Below, in pieces: positions 17,699-26,506 of a DNA stretch of 64,000 nucleotides (position 1 is the first letter of the stretch; each line of letters opens with the position of its first letter). Where the stretch lies: assembly GCA_937899835.1 (NCBI GenBank), contig CALCCE010000305.1:21746-85745 (forward strand). Direction: 5' to 3'. Below the pieces are notes generated by a model. That model worked only from the letters and a program-made list of their open reading frames with translations, was not told the DNA's origin and made no database searches. The position numbers and the translations under genes were made by a program. The stretch comes from an uncultured Flavobacteriales bacterium. Lineage in GTDB: Bacteria; Bacteroidota; Bacteroidia; Flavobacteriales_G; Salibacteraceae.

Positions 17699-18079
17699 TT
17701 ACCAGGGGTTGTCCAAATCTTCGGATTGGAAGGTGTGCGACCGGGTTTTCCAGTAGGTGTCCTGTTTCCGACGAAGCCCCAGTTTGTCTTTGTTCACCAT
17801 GCGGTTGAGGAGGGCAATTGGAGTGAGGAAAAGGAAGAAAACGATGGACAAGATGACGCGTGACATCACATAACCCATACCTTCCGCCAGTTTGTACCAA
17901 CCCCAGTTCACCCATTTGGCTAAAGGAGGAATGAAAATACCAATGATTCCAACTCCCATCGAAATATAAAGCAGAATTGGATTGGGGTCGGTGTCCTCTT
18001 TCCAGAATTGGATCAGGTAGATCACCAAAAAACCAGTGGCGATAATAAGATGGGTTTCCAGGACCTTGGAGCGCGGCAT
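17699..18079 (-). CDS. SxtJ-family membrane protein
   Basis: A 126-residue protein with two hydrophobic segments near the N-terminus (HLIIATGFLVIYLIQFW and ILLYISMGVGIIGIFIP) and a third at about 75-97, followed by a basic cytoplasmic tail ending EDLDNPW. It matches the small SxtJ-type membrane proteins that accompany carbamoyltransferases, as in saxitoxin clusters. The ATG at 18079 shares a base with the stop of the DUF5989 gene (TGATG). An upstream in-frame extension to 18208 would run antiparallel in frame through the DUF5989 gene and is rejected. The molecular role is unknown. Confidence 0.8.
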   Translation of the reverse strand: MPRSKVLETHLIIATGFLVIYLIQFWKEDTDPNPILLYISMGVGIIGIFIPPLAKWVNWGWYKLAEGMGYVMSRVILSIVFFLFLTPIALLNRMVNKDKLGLRRKQDTYWKTRSHTFQSEDLDNPW

Positions 18080-18228
18080 CAGAACAAGGTGTAGATGAAG
18101 GGTGCCAGACCGGTTCCTCCACCGATCACCAGCAACACGCCCAAGAGCAACAGCACGAAGATGATCGGAATGAGCCAAAACTTTTTCCGCTGCATCAAAA
18201 ATTTCCAAAGGTCGGTTAGGAACTCCAT
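18079..18228 (-). CDS. DUF5989 family mini membrane protein
   Basis: A 49-residue protein beginning MEFLTDLWKFLMQRKKFW, followed by a single membrane helix (about 19-36, PIIFVLLLLGVLLVI) and a conserved-looking tail GGTGLAPFIYTLF. This is the pattern of DUF5989 proteins, which are encoded between carbamoyltransferase and SxtJ genes in many bacteria. It sits 92 bp after the carbamoyltransferase gene and is coupled to the SxtJ-like gene by TGATG. It is easily missed by length-filtered annotation. Confidence 0.82.
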   Translation of the reverse strand: MEFLTDLWKFLMQRKKFWLIPIIFVLLLLGVLLVIGGGTGLAPFIYTLF

Positions 18229-18320
18229 AGCTGAACTTTTGCCAAAGCTACAAATTCATTGATTGCGTCCGAAGGTTTTTCACAGCCGCTCCAAAAGGAC
18301 GAACCGATGGTTTCGATGGA

Positions 18321-20183
18321 TTAATCGAGGGCAAACTCTTGCTGCCAATCGTCGGTGCTTGCCCACTCGGGTTGCGCTTCCTTAAAAAAGAGGAAATTGC
18401 CCAATACCAACACATCCATTTCGGTACGCATAAAACACCGGTAAGCGTCTTCCGGAGTACATACAATGGGTTCGCCCCGTACATTGAAACTGGTGTTGAC
18501 CACCATGCCAAGTCCGGTTAGTTTTTCAAACGCACGAATCAAACCAAAGTAGCGCGGGTTCGTTGCTTCGTGCACCGATTGTACCCGAGCCGAGAAGTCA
18601 ATGTGGGTAATGGCGGGTATCTCCGAGCGCTGCACGTAAAGGCGTTCTTTCATTGGCAGCTTGTAGTAATCTTCCGGTACTTTTTTACGGATGGTATCCT
18701 TTACCGGAGCCACCAGAAGCATGTAGGGCGAATCGCCTTCCAATTCGAAATACGTACCTGCCTTATCGCTCAGCACCGAGGGTGCAAAGGGGCGAAAGCT
18801 CTCCCGGTATTTGATTTTGAGGTTCAGTTTTTTCTGCATCTCCTCGTCCCGGGCATCGCCCAAAATACTCCGGTTGCCCAGCGCACGTGGACCAAATTCC
18901 ATTCTTCCCTGAAACCATCCGATCACCTTGCCCTGCTTCAATTGCTCCGCAGTGGTTTGGGCCACCTGGTTAAACTCCGAGAGGTGTTCAAAAGGTGCGT
19001 TGAATTTTTTTGCTGTCAACCGGATATCGCGATCGGTAAAGTCTGGGCCCAGGTAGGAGCCCTCCATAGCATCTTTGCCAGGGGTGACTTCCCGCGGCTG
19101 TTCATAATGAATGTAGTGGGCCGCAAGCGCAGCTCCCAACGCTCCGCCGGCATCTCCTGCCGCCGGTTGAATAAAGATGTTTTCAAATACTTTGCTGCGC
19201 AGTAATTTGCCATTGGCCACACAATTGAGGGCCACTCCGCCGGCAAGGCACAGGTACTTTGCTCCGGTGAGCCGTTGTGCTTCCTTCGCAATGGCCATCA
19301 CCGCCTCCTCGGTGACCCATTGGATGGCAAAGGCAAGGTCACAATGGTGCTGCTCTAAGGCACTTTCCGCAGACCTGCGCGGAAAACCAAACAGCTTTTC
19401 CCATTTGTGATCGTGCACCATGCGCAATCCGGTGGCATAGTTGAAATACTCCTGACTGAGGTGCAAAGAGCCATCTGCTTTCAAGTCTATCAGATGTTCG
19501 TAAATCAGGTCGCGGTAGCGCTTAACGGCTTCCGATTCCGGAATACCGTAAGGTGCCAGCCCCATGAGTTTGTACTCGCCAGAGTTCACTTTAAAACCGA
19601 GGAAATAGGTGAAAGCTGAATACAACAAGCCCAGTGAATGGGGAAAATGCAGTTCCCTCAAAAATTCGATGTTCGAACCTTTGCCCATCCCAATAGAAGT
19701 GGTAGTCCATTCGCCAACCCCATCCAGGGTAACGATTGCCGCTTCCTCAAAGGGAGAAGGATAAAAGGCACTGGCCGCGTGAGAAAGGTGGTGCTCCGGA
19801 AAAAGCAGCTTCACCTTTTTTTTGTTGTACGGTCCAATTTGGGTAAGGTGTTGATGAATCTCCCTTTTGAGAAACATCTTTTCGCGAAGCCACACCGGTA
19901 TCGCCATGATGAACGAACGGATGCCCTTTGGGGCAAAACCATAGTAAGTTTCAAGCAAACGTTCGAATTTCAGCAGCGGCTTGTCGTAAAACGCAATGGC
20001 GTCCAGGTCGTCAATTTCAAGCCCAGCCTCTTGCAGGCAATAAGCCACTGCCTTACTGGGAAAAGACGCATCCTGCTTTTTGCGGGTAAAACGCTCTTCC
20101 TGCGCGGCTGCAACAATTTTTCCGTCCTCTAAAACGGCTGCTGCTGAATCGTGGTAAAAGGCAGATATGCCTAAAATTTTCAT
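18321..20183 (-). CDS. Carbamoyltransferase (NodU/CmcH/SxtI family)
   Basis: A 620-residue ATP- and carbamoyl phosphate-dependent O-carbamoyltransferase. The N-terminal actin/kinase-like fold begins ILGISAFYHDSAAAVLEDG. The metal/catalytic His motif PEHHLSHAASAF lies near residue 128, followed by TLDGVGEW. The C-terminal YrdC-like domain carries GRMEFGPRALGNRSILGDAR (about 425-445) and a final TSFNVRGEPIVCTPEDA. The length is usual for the family. With DUF5989 and SxtJ-like genes downstream it forms a recurrent triad. The acceptor (a sugar, glycolipid or secondary metabolite) is not deducible. Confidence 0.92.
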   Translation of the reverse strand: MKILGISAFYHDSAAAVLEDGKIVAAAQEERFTRKKQDASFPSKAVAYCLQEAGLEIDDLDAIAFYDKPLLKFERLLETYYGFAPKGIRSFIMAIPVWLREKMFLKREIHQHLTQIGPYNKKKVKLLFPEHHLSHAASAFYPSPFEEAAIVTLDGVGEWTTTSIGMGKGSNIEFLRELHFPHSLGLLYSAFTYFLGFKVNSGEYKLMGLAPYGIPESEAVKRYRDLIYEHLIDLKADGSLHLSQEYFNYATGLRMVHDHKWEKLFGFPRRSAESALEQHHCDLAFAIQWVTEEAVMAIAKEAQRLTGAKYLCLAGGVALNCVANGKLLRSKVFENIFIQPAAGDAGGALGAALAAHYIHYEQPREVTPGKDAMEGSYLGPDFTDRDIRLTAKKFNAPFEHLSEFNQVAQTTAEQLKQGKVIGWFQGRMEFGPRALGNRSILGDARDEEMQKKLNLKIKYRESFRPFAPSVLSDKAGTYFELEGDSPYMLLVAPVKDTIRKKVPEDYYKLPMKERLYVQRSEIPAITHIDFSARVQSVHEATNPRYFGLIRAFEKLTGLGMVVNTSFNVRGEPIVCTPEDAYRCFMRTEMDVLVLGNFLFFKEAQPEWASTDDWQQEFALD

Positions 20184-20312
20184 CGCTTTTCGCTGAATGG
20201 GGCCTTCAGTACCCGAATTTCATCCGGGGACGAAGGTATTCAAAAATCAATTGGAGCCTTGGTATTTATTACGGGGAATCTGACAGGTATCGCATCTGCA
20301 ACAGGGCAAAAA

Positions 20313-20345
20313 AAAGAGGTCGACTCGCCACGAGCCGACCTCTTT
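20313..20345 (-). terminator. Intrinsic terminator of the 1727-aa protein gene
   Basis: Stem AAAGAGGTCG/CGACCTCTTT extended through one A-C mismatch by CTCG/CGAG around a CCA loop. On the minus strand it is followed by a U-run (eight A's on the plus strand at 20308-20315). It is just downstream of the stop at 20369. Confidence 0.85.
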
Positions 20346-20368
20346 GAAAAAAATGAGAAGTGCTGTTC

Positions 20369-23300
20369 TTATTGAACGGTCACTTTTTTGATCAATACAC
20401 TGTCTGCAGTTTGCAAGCGCAGGAAGTAAGAACCAGCGGCTACGCCTTCGAGGTTCAACTCAGCGCGGAATGCTGCAGGAATTTGGTTGAAGACTTTCGA
20501 GCTCATTACCTGGCCTTGCATGTTCACCAATTCCACCGTCAGGTTGCGGTTGCCCAATCCGGCAACTTCTACCGTCAACTCACCTTTGGTTGGGTTCGGG
20601 TAGTAGGCTACCACGGCTTGTTGCAGGATTTCGTTCACACTCACCGGCCAAATTTCTACCACGATGGTGTCGCTACCCTCACAACCGTCAGCAGAGGTTA
20701 CGGTGACCGAGTAAGTTCCGGTGACCGATACCGCCAGGGTTTGAGCAGTAGAGTTGTCATCCCACAGGTAGGTGCTTCCGGCGTTGCCGGCATCGAGGGT
20801 AAATGGATCACCATTGGTAATGGTGGTATCGTTACCCAGGTTGACCACTGGCAGTGGGCTCACCGTCAAGGTAACATCGTCACTGGCAGTACATCCATTA
20901 GCATCGGTAATGGTCACGCTGTATGTTCCGGCCATCATCACGGTCAAGGTCTGATTGGTCGAGTTGTCATCCCACAAGTAAGAAGTAGCGCTACCACCAT
21001 CGAGAATCTCAGATAATCCGTCACAGAAGCTTCTGTCCGCACCAAGACTCACCGTTGGCAATGGATTTACAGTAACCACTACTGAATCCAGGTTGGAACA
21101 GTTGTTTCCGTCGGTAATCATCACCGAGTAGGTACCTGAAGTGCTCACTACGAGGGTTTGGTTGGTGGTATTGTCGTTCCACGTGTAGGTGAAACCAGCA
21201 CCAGCATCGAGGGTTGTGCTGTTGCCATCACAGAAGGCAGTGTCGTTGCCCAAGTTCACCATGGGCAAAGCATTCACTGTCAACACCAAGGTATCGGTAG
21301 CCGAACAGTTGTTGCTGTCAGTAACCATCACCATGTAGGAGCCTGTAGTATCGGCAGTCAATGTTTGGGTAGTAGCAGCACCACCGTTCCAGGAATAAGC
21401 GGCCAAACCGGCACCGGCATCCAAGGAGATACTTGCACCCACACAAACAGCGGTATCTGCGCCAAGCGCCACCGTTGGGTTCGCGTTTACGGTGATCACA
21501 ATGTCATCATCGTTCGCACAGTTGTTTCCGTCCACCACTTCAACGTTGTAGGTTCCTGTAGTGTCTGCCACAATGGTTTGTGCAGTAGCAGCACCGTTGT
21601 TCCAAGAGTAGGTAGCTCCGGCATTGCCAGCATCAAGGGTAATGCTGTTGCCCATACAGAAGGTAGTATCCGCGCCAAGGGCAACCAACGGCAAGGTGTT
21701 GATGCTCAATACAACCGTATCGGTATTCGTACATCCGTTTCCATCGGTAATCATTACAAAATAGCTACCGGCAGAGTCTACCGAAATCGATTGATTGGTG
21801 TCCGCACCGTTCAACCAGTCATAGCTAAATCCGGCACCAGCATCAAAGGTTACCGTATCGCCATCACACACGGCGGTATCGTTGCCCAAGCTGAAAATCG
21901 GCTGTGGAAAAATGGTCAACCCACTCAATAAGGTGGTATCGTTGGCATTGCTGGTATCAGTATTCATTGCCGTATAACCGTTGAGGTTGAAAATACCACC
22001 TAAGGTAGTGTTCAAAGTGTCCACAACGACGGTGTCCAATTCGAGGAAACCAAGGATTCCGCTATAGTTCGCAGTAAGGTTGAGCGTAGCCGATCCGGTA
22101 ATGTCCACATTCACCGGGAAGGTGGTTTGTGTATTAACCCCAAAGTTTTGAATCACCACCGCAAAAGGTTGTTCCTCTTCTCCACAAATGGTGGTAGAAC
22201 CACTGCCTACAAAATCAATGACCCCTACATCGTTGCTGGGAGCAGTGTAAATGTTGATGTCATCCAAATGCAGGTCGTAATCTTGCGTGTCGTCAACCGT
22301 TCCATCGGTAGCGAAGAATCCAATGATCACATCCTGACCGGCGTAAGTACCGAGCGTAACCCCGCGGGTGGTTAAGGTAGTGGTCAGGTTGTTCGAAGCA
22401 TCTACGGAGTCGATAGCGATCCAGGAGAGACCACAGTCGTTGGACAGGTAGACGTACATCTTGTCATCAGAACCCATGGCATCACCTACGGTAACCGAGT
22501 TCCAGTTGGTAACCGCCACTTTGTAGGACAATACTGAATTGACGCCAGCGGTAAACCTGGGACCCAACAACCACTCTTCGTTAAAGTCGGAGTAAAGGTT
22601 GATCCGTGCTGTTTTGTTTCCAGAGAAACCAAGGTCATCCTGATCAGTCCACGCAGAAGTAGTTCCGGAAGGTACTGGGAAATCCTCGGTCTCGATCCAG
22701 TCTGGATACAAGGTGTTGAGGTTGGCTCCGGTATACCCGGTGAAGTCCAATTGCTGTGGCAAGGAAGCCAAAGCAGTCTGAGTACGGGTAAACACAATCG
22801 TAGAATCGTTGATCGGGTTACCATCGCCATCTACGAAGATCACACCACGGAAAGTATAAGTACCCACGGCACTCATATCATAAGTGGTAGAAACCGTAAC
22901 CACTTGCGAAGCACCCGAAGCCAATGTTCCTGAGTTGACGAAAGTGATCAGTGTATCCGGGTTCACGCCACCCACAATCACCGCTGCAGTGAGCGTATCG
23001 ACTGAGAAGTCAATGGCGTTGGGGTGGTTGTTGGTGATCTCCAATTCTACGGTTTGGTTGGCCGTGTAGCATCCGGTAGGACCAGGAGTAGGAATGCCAG
23101 TAGCAGCGATATCGATGGATGGAGGCGTACCGATGAAAATATCGTCGATGTGTACGTCAATGTCTTCTGCATCGTCTACGGATCCGTCGGTGCCATAAAA
23201 GGCCAACACTACGTTTTGACCCGCATAGGTGCTCAGCGACACTGTACGTTGGGTAAGCACGTTAGAAATAGCATCGTTGCTGTCTACCGAATCAATCGGA

Positions 23301-25552
23301 GTCCAGGAGATACCGCAATCCAAAGAAAGCATGACGTAGAGTTTGTCATCCGATCCCATAGGGCTTGGAGTCACATCGTCCCATTCGGTAACCGCCACTT
23401 TGTAGAGCAAGGTATCCGTAGCAGTAGCGACAAACTGAGGACTAACAATCCAGCCATCTTGGAAAGTATCGTAAAGATTGATCCGTGCAGTTTTGTTACC
23501 CACGCTGCCAAGGTCGTCCTGATCCGTCCAGATAGAGGTGGTGCCACTGGGTGGGTTAGTACCACCGGCCTCCGACCATCCAGAGAACAAAGAGGGCAGA
23601 TTGTTGCCGCTAAATCCGGTGAAATCTACCGCACTGGGCAGTACCACAATGTTTTGTACAAGGGAAACCACCGGCAAGGTATCGTTGGTATTCAAACCGT
23701 CTGCCGTAGCGTTCACCGAAGCTTCAAAATCATAAGTTCCTGAAGCACTCATGTCGTAAGTAGTGGACAAGACTACGTTTTGAGAGGCACCACTAGCCAA
23801 GGTACCCGAATTTAGGGTAAGGTTGAGCACCGTAGGGTTCGGACCAGTAATGTTGACCGAAACCACTGCACTGTCCACAGAAAAATCAATGGTAGTAGTA
23901 CTGGCATTTTGAATGGTTACTTCAACCGTTTCGGCAGAAGTAAGGCATCCGGGAGCCACCGGACTTACCAAGGCAGTGGTAGCAAGGTCTACTGATGGTG
24001 GAGTTCCAATGAAAATATCATCCAAATGCAAATCGTAATCTTCCGGGTCGTTCACCGGGCCATCGGTGGCCAGGAAAGCAACGATCACCTGTTGTCCAGC
24101 GTAAGCCGAAAGCGACACCGTGCGTTGAGTGAGCGTGGTGCTTAGTGCGTTTGCCGTATCTATGGAATCAATGGGGAAATAACTTCCACCACAGTCGGTA
24201 GAAAGCATTACATAAAGCTTATCGTCAGAGCCCATTACATCGGGCGTAGTAGTGCTACCAAAGTTCGTTACCGCTACTTTGTATTGCACCAAATCAGTGG
24301 CAGTAGCCACAAATTGAGGACCTACGATCCATTCAGTACGGTTATCGGTAAACAGGTTGATTCTTGCTGTCCTGTTACCGCTGCCACCAAGACCGGTCTG
24401 GCTGGTCCAGGAAGAAGAAGTTCCCAATGGAAGTGGCAAACCATCGCCTTCTCTCCAATCGGAGAAAACACTATTGAGGTTTGAGCCCGTGAAACCGGTG
24501 AAATCTACAGCAGACGGAAGCGTAGCGTTGGCATTCGCAGTCAAAGAGACAACCGATCCAGTATCGTTTCCATTAATGGTATCACCAGTAAGGGAGGCAA
24601 TCGGAACAAAATCATAAGTCCCCGCTGCCGACATATCATAAGTGGAGGTAACAGTTACATTTTGTGAAGTAAAGGGCATTAACATACCCGCGTTTACTGT
24701 AGTGAAAATGGTATCAGGGTTAGGGCCTGAAATGATGACTCCTACTACCGCAGAATCGACAGAAAAGTCGACAGTATCGGCACTGTTGGTGATAGAAACG
24801 GTTATCGTTTCCATGTTGGAGAAACAACCCAATGTAGGGCTGCTTAAACCGACAGCGGCCAGGTCTCCAGCCGGAGGTGTGAAAACAAAGGCGTTGTTGG
24901 TGAGTCCAGTATTAGAACCAATGTTATTGTTGGCGGAGGTAGAAGAAACCGTTGCTGGGCCACCAGGGGTAACGCTCAAAAAGGAGGTAGAACCGGTGGA
25001 ATTACCATTGATCCCAATGGATGCCGAAGGATTGTTGGGCGTGTTAGTTGTACCATAGACGAAACCAATAGACATGTCCGCTTCACTCAGTACAATTTGA
25101 AAATCTTGGAAGGTACCGCTGGAAGAGGAAAAATTCCAACGCGCTTTGGTCCATTGCACAACAAAAAACCTGTTGGGAGCAGTGCCCTGGGTTTCGTAGC
25201 GAATTTCAGCTGTATCAGCGGTCCTGACGTTCAAATCATCCCACAAAGGAGCCAGCACAGAAACAGAAGTAGAACTGCTCAAATTGTTACTGGTAAGTGA
25301 ATTAGTGCCTGAGCCCATCTGCATCACACCATTGGTGGTCACAGAAGCAGTATTGTAAATAGCTCCATCATAATAAAATGGGAAACCCAAATTGATGATT
25401 TCGAAGCCCGAGTCGCCAGTAGCGCTACTCACCGTACCACCAGTGATGGGGGTGTAGGTCGCCGGTGTGAAAGTAAACGAGTAATTCGACACTTGAGACA
25501 TGGCGGGTAAAAGCCACATCATTAAAAGTGCTATAGGTAGTATTCGTTTCAT
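20369..25552 (-). CDS. Giant T9SS-exported repeat protein (adhesin-like)
   Basis: A 1727-residue secreted protein. It has a signal peptide ending LLPAMSQ and a unique N-terminal beta domain with GFPFYYDGAIYNTASVTTNGVM (about 55-76). Then come three roughly 290-residue units (about 230-1095), each with a CARDB-like part starting with a GC motif and a MAM/'choice-of-anchor' part ending LHLDDIFIGTPPS or similar. Six roughly 70-residue Ig/PKD-like repeats follow (consensus LPxVxLGNDTxxC...LDAGAG...Y.W), and finally a T9SS type A domain (YYPNPTKGELTVEV). Acidic Asp-rich loops suggest calcium binding. A role as surface adhesin or matrix protein is inferred. It is monocistronic, with a terminator at 20313. 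Confidence 0.9.
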   Translation of the reverse strand: MKRILPIALLMMWLLPAMSQVSNYSFTFTPATYTPITGGTVSSATGDSGFEIINLGFPFYYDGAIYNTASVTTNGVMQMGSGTNSLTSNNLSSSTSVSVLAPLWDDLNVRTADTAEIRYETQGTAPNRFFVVQWTKARWNFSSSSGTFQDFQIVLSEADMSIGFVYGTTNTPNNPSASIGINGNSTGSTSFLSVTPGGPATVSSTSANNNIGSNTGLTNNAFVFTPPAGDLAAVGLSSPTLGCFSNMETITVSITNSADTVDFSVDSAVVGVIISGPNPDTIFTTVNAGMLMPFTSQNVTVTSTYDMSAAGTYDFVPIASLTGDTINGNDTGSVVSLTANANATLPSAVDFTGFTGSNLNSVFSDWREGDGLPLPLGTSSSWTSQTGLGGSGNRTARINLFTDNRTEWIVGPQFVATATDLVQYKVAVTNFGSTTTPDVMGSDDKLYVMLSTDCGGSYFPIDSIDTANALSTTLTQRTVSLSAYAGQQVIVAFLATDGPVNDPEDYDLHLDDIFIGTPPSVDLATTALVSPVAPGCLTSAETVEVTIQNASTTTIDFSVDSAVVSVNITGPNPTVLNLTLNSGTLASGASQNVVLSTTYDMSASGTYDFEASVNATADGLNTNDTLPVVSLVQNIVVLPSAVDFTGFSGNNLPSLFSGWSEAGGTNPPSGTTSIWTDQDDLGSVGNKTARINLYDTFQDGWIVSPQFVATATDTLLYKVAVTEWDDVTPSPMGSDDKLYVMLSLDCGISWTPIDSVDSNDAISNVLTQRTVSLSTYAGQNVVLAFYGTDGSVDDAEDIDVHIDDIFIGTPPSIDIAATGIPTPGPTGCYTANQTVELEITNNHPNAIDFSVDTLTAAVIVGGVNPDTLITFVNSGTLASGASQVVTVSTTYDMSAVGTYTFRGVIFVDGDGNPINDSTIVFTRTQTALASLPQQLDFTGYTGANLNTLYPDWIETEDFPVPSGTTSAWTDQDDLGFSGNKTARINLYSDFNEEWLLGPRFTAGVNSVLSYKVAVTNWNSVTVGDAMGSDDKMYVYLSNDCGLSWIAIDSVDASNNLTTTLTTRGVTLGTYAGQDVIIGFFATDGTVDDTQDYDLHLDDINIYTAPSNDVGVIDFVGSGSTTICGEEEQPFAVVIQNFGVNTQTTFPVNVDITGSATLNLTANYSGILGFLELDTVVVDTLNTTLGGIFNLNGYTAMNTDTSNANDTTLLSGLTIFPQPIFSLGNDTAVCDGDTVTFDAGAGFSYDWLNGADTNQSISVDSAGSYFVMITDGNGCTNTDTVVLSINTLPLVALGADTTFCMGNSITLDAGNAGATYSWNNGAATAQTIVADTTGTYNVEVVDGNNCANDDDIVITVNANPTVALGADTAVCVGASISLDAGAGLAAYSWNGGAATTQTLTADTTGSYMVMVTDSNNCSATDTLVLTVNALPMVNLGNDTAFCDGNSTTLDAGAGFTYTWNDNTTNQTLVVSTSGTYSVMITDGNNCSNLDSVVVTVNPLPTVSLGADRSFCDGLSEILDGGSATSYLWDDNSTNQTLTVMMAGTYSVTITDANGCTASDDVTLTVSPLPVVNLGNDTTITNGDPFTLDAGNAGSTYLWDDNSTAQTLAVSVTGTYSVTVTSADGCEGSDTIVVEIWPVSVNEILQQAVVAYYPNPTKGELTVEVAGLGNRNLTVELVNMQGQVMSSKVFNQIPAAFRAELNLEGVAAGSYFLRLQTADSVLIKKVTVQ
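20655..21915 (-). repeat. Six tandem Ig/PKD-like coding repeats
   Basis: Within the 1727-residue gene, six units of about 210 bp each encode LGxDTxxC...LDAG...TYSVTITDGNGC..TDxVVLTV. DNA similarity between units is visible in phrases such as those for TQTLVVSTSGTYSV, pointing to internal duplication. Confidence 0.8.
22235..24865 (-). repeat. Three tandem ~870-bp coding repeats
   Basis: Units at about 23993-24865, 23120-23992 and 22235-23119 encode three diverged copies of a CARDB plus MAM/choice-of-anchor module. Each contains the phrases NRTARINL or NKTARINL, VMGSDDKLYVMLS or similar, and a terminal LHLDDI or VHIDDI. Confidence 0.8.
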
Positions 25553-26185
25553 GAAGAGTTGTTTGAAATAGATTTAGGGTTAAAAAGGTTGTTTAGGGCA
25601 TTGTCACAAATCCCATGTCTCAAAAAGGAGGATTTATGAACGTTGAAATTGAATAGAAAAACTACGCGGGTATGAAGAGAAAAGGCCTTGAAAACATAGG
25701 ATCAAGAATGAAAACGCAATTTGGGTTTTCAATAATTGGATTACCTGTATGTAATGGCCTTTGCAAAGCGCAATTAGGGTTAATCAGTGATAAAGGTTCT
25801 ATTGTTGATTGATCCTTTTCAACCGCTAAATTACTATGCTTTAAGGCATGTTTTCTGCAATTTTTTTCGATTTTCCGATAAAAAAATTTATCTACAATTT
25901 TGGTGTTTTTGAATTTAGATTATTTGATTTTGTCGAAAGTTTTTGCAATTCGATTGCATCAGGATTCTTCAATTTTAATTCAGAATGGCCTTGAAAAATC
26001 AGGTGAAAACGCGCGAAAAACCTCAATTTATTTACGTTCAACAATCTTTTAGGGAGTTAGTTGATGCGCTTTCGCTTCTTCACTTTTAAAGTAGAGAGAT
26101 AGCTTGAAAAATTGATAGCATTCCAATAATTTAGGCTGACGCCCTTCGGAAAAAGCTGCTGTTATCATCTTTCAAACCCTTAACA
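25553..26185. other. AT-rich intergenic gap, no gene seen
   Basis: 633 bp upstream of the giant T9SS gene (minus) and a small acetyltransferase gene (plus). The sequence is AT-rich, especially 25850-26010, with no convincing ORF, no clear hairpin and no TAnnTTTG box that I could assign with confidence. It probably holds the promoter of the giant gene. Confidence 0.4.
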
Positions 26186-26506
26186 ATGCACCCAATCATT
26201 CACCACCCGGAGAAAAGCAAATTTGCGCTGGTAGAAGATGGAATAGAGGCACAGATAACCTACACCATTCGAGACAGTCGGGTGATCCTTTTGCATACCA
26301 TTGTACCCGACCAACTCGCTGGTCGGGGCATTGCCAGCCGATTGGCCCACCATGTATTGTCCTTCTTGAAAAAAGAACAGATCAGAGCCGTAGTACGCTG
26401 TCCTTTCATTTTGCATTATCTGCGCAAGCACCCTGAACATCAAAGTGTGATTGATGCTGCTTATTCCAGGCAATACAAGCAGCTACATGGAGGTGAAAGC
26501 AGTTAA
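26186..26506 (+). CDS. NATD1/YjdJ-type small GNAT acetyltransferase
   Basis: A 106-residue single-domain protein of the short GNAT group (Gcn5-related, NATD1-like). It begins with a FALVEDGIEAQITYTI strand pair. The acetyl-CoA loop is QLAGRGIASRLAHHVL (about residues 43-58), and the typical CPFILHYLRKHPE motif follows at 72-84. The substrate is unknown. It is convergent with the hydrolase gene, overlapping it by 4 bp. Confidence 0.85.
   Translation: MHPIIHHPEKSKFALVEDGIEAQITYTIRDSRVILLHTIVPDQLAGRGIASRLAHHVLSFLKKEQIRAVVRCPFILHYLRKHPEHQSVIDAAYSRQYKQLHGGESS

Noticed and set aside
17634..18122. Alternative minus frame over the SxtJ and DUF5989 genes
   Set aside because: It gives a Pro/His/Ser-rich product without membrane segments, whereas the chosen frames yield two recognised small membrane protein families with TGATG coupling.
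20360..21931. Long plus-strand ORFs opposite the Ig-like repeats of the 1727-aa gene
   Set aside because: They are mirror frames of a repetitive, Asp/Thr-rich coding sequence; their Val/Gly/Ser/His-rich composition is an artefact of the antisense codons.
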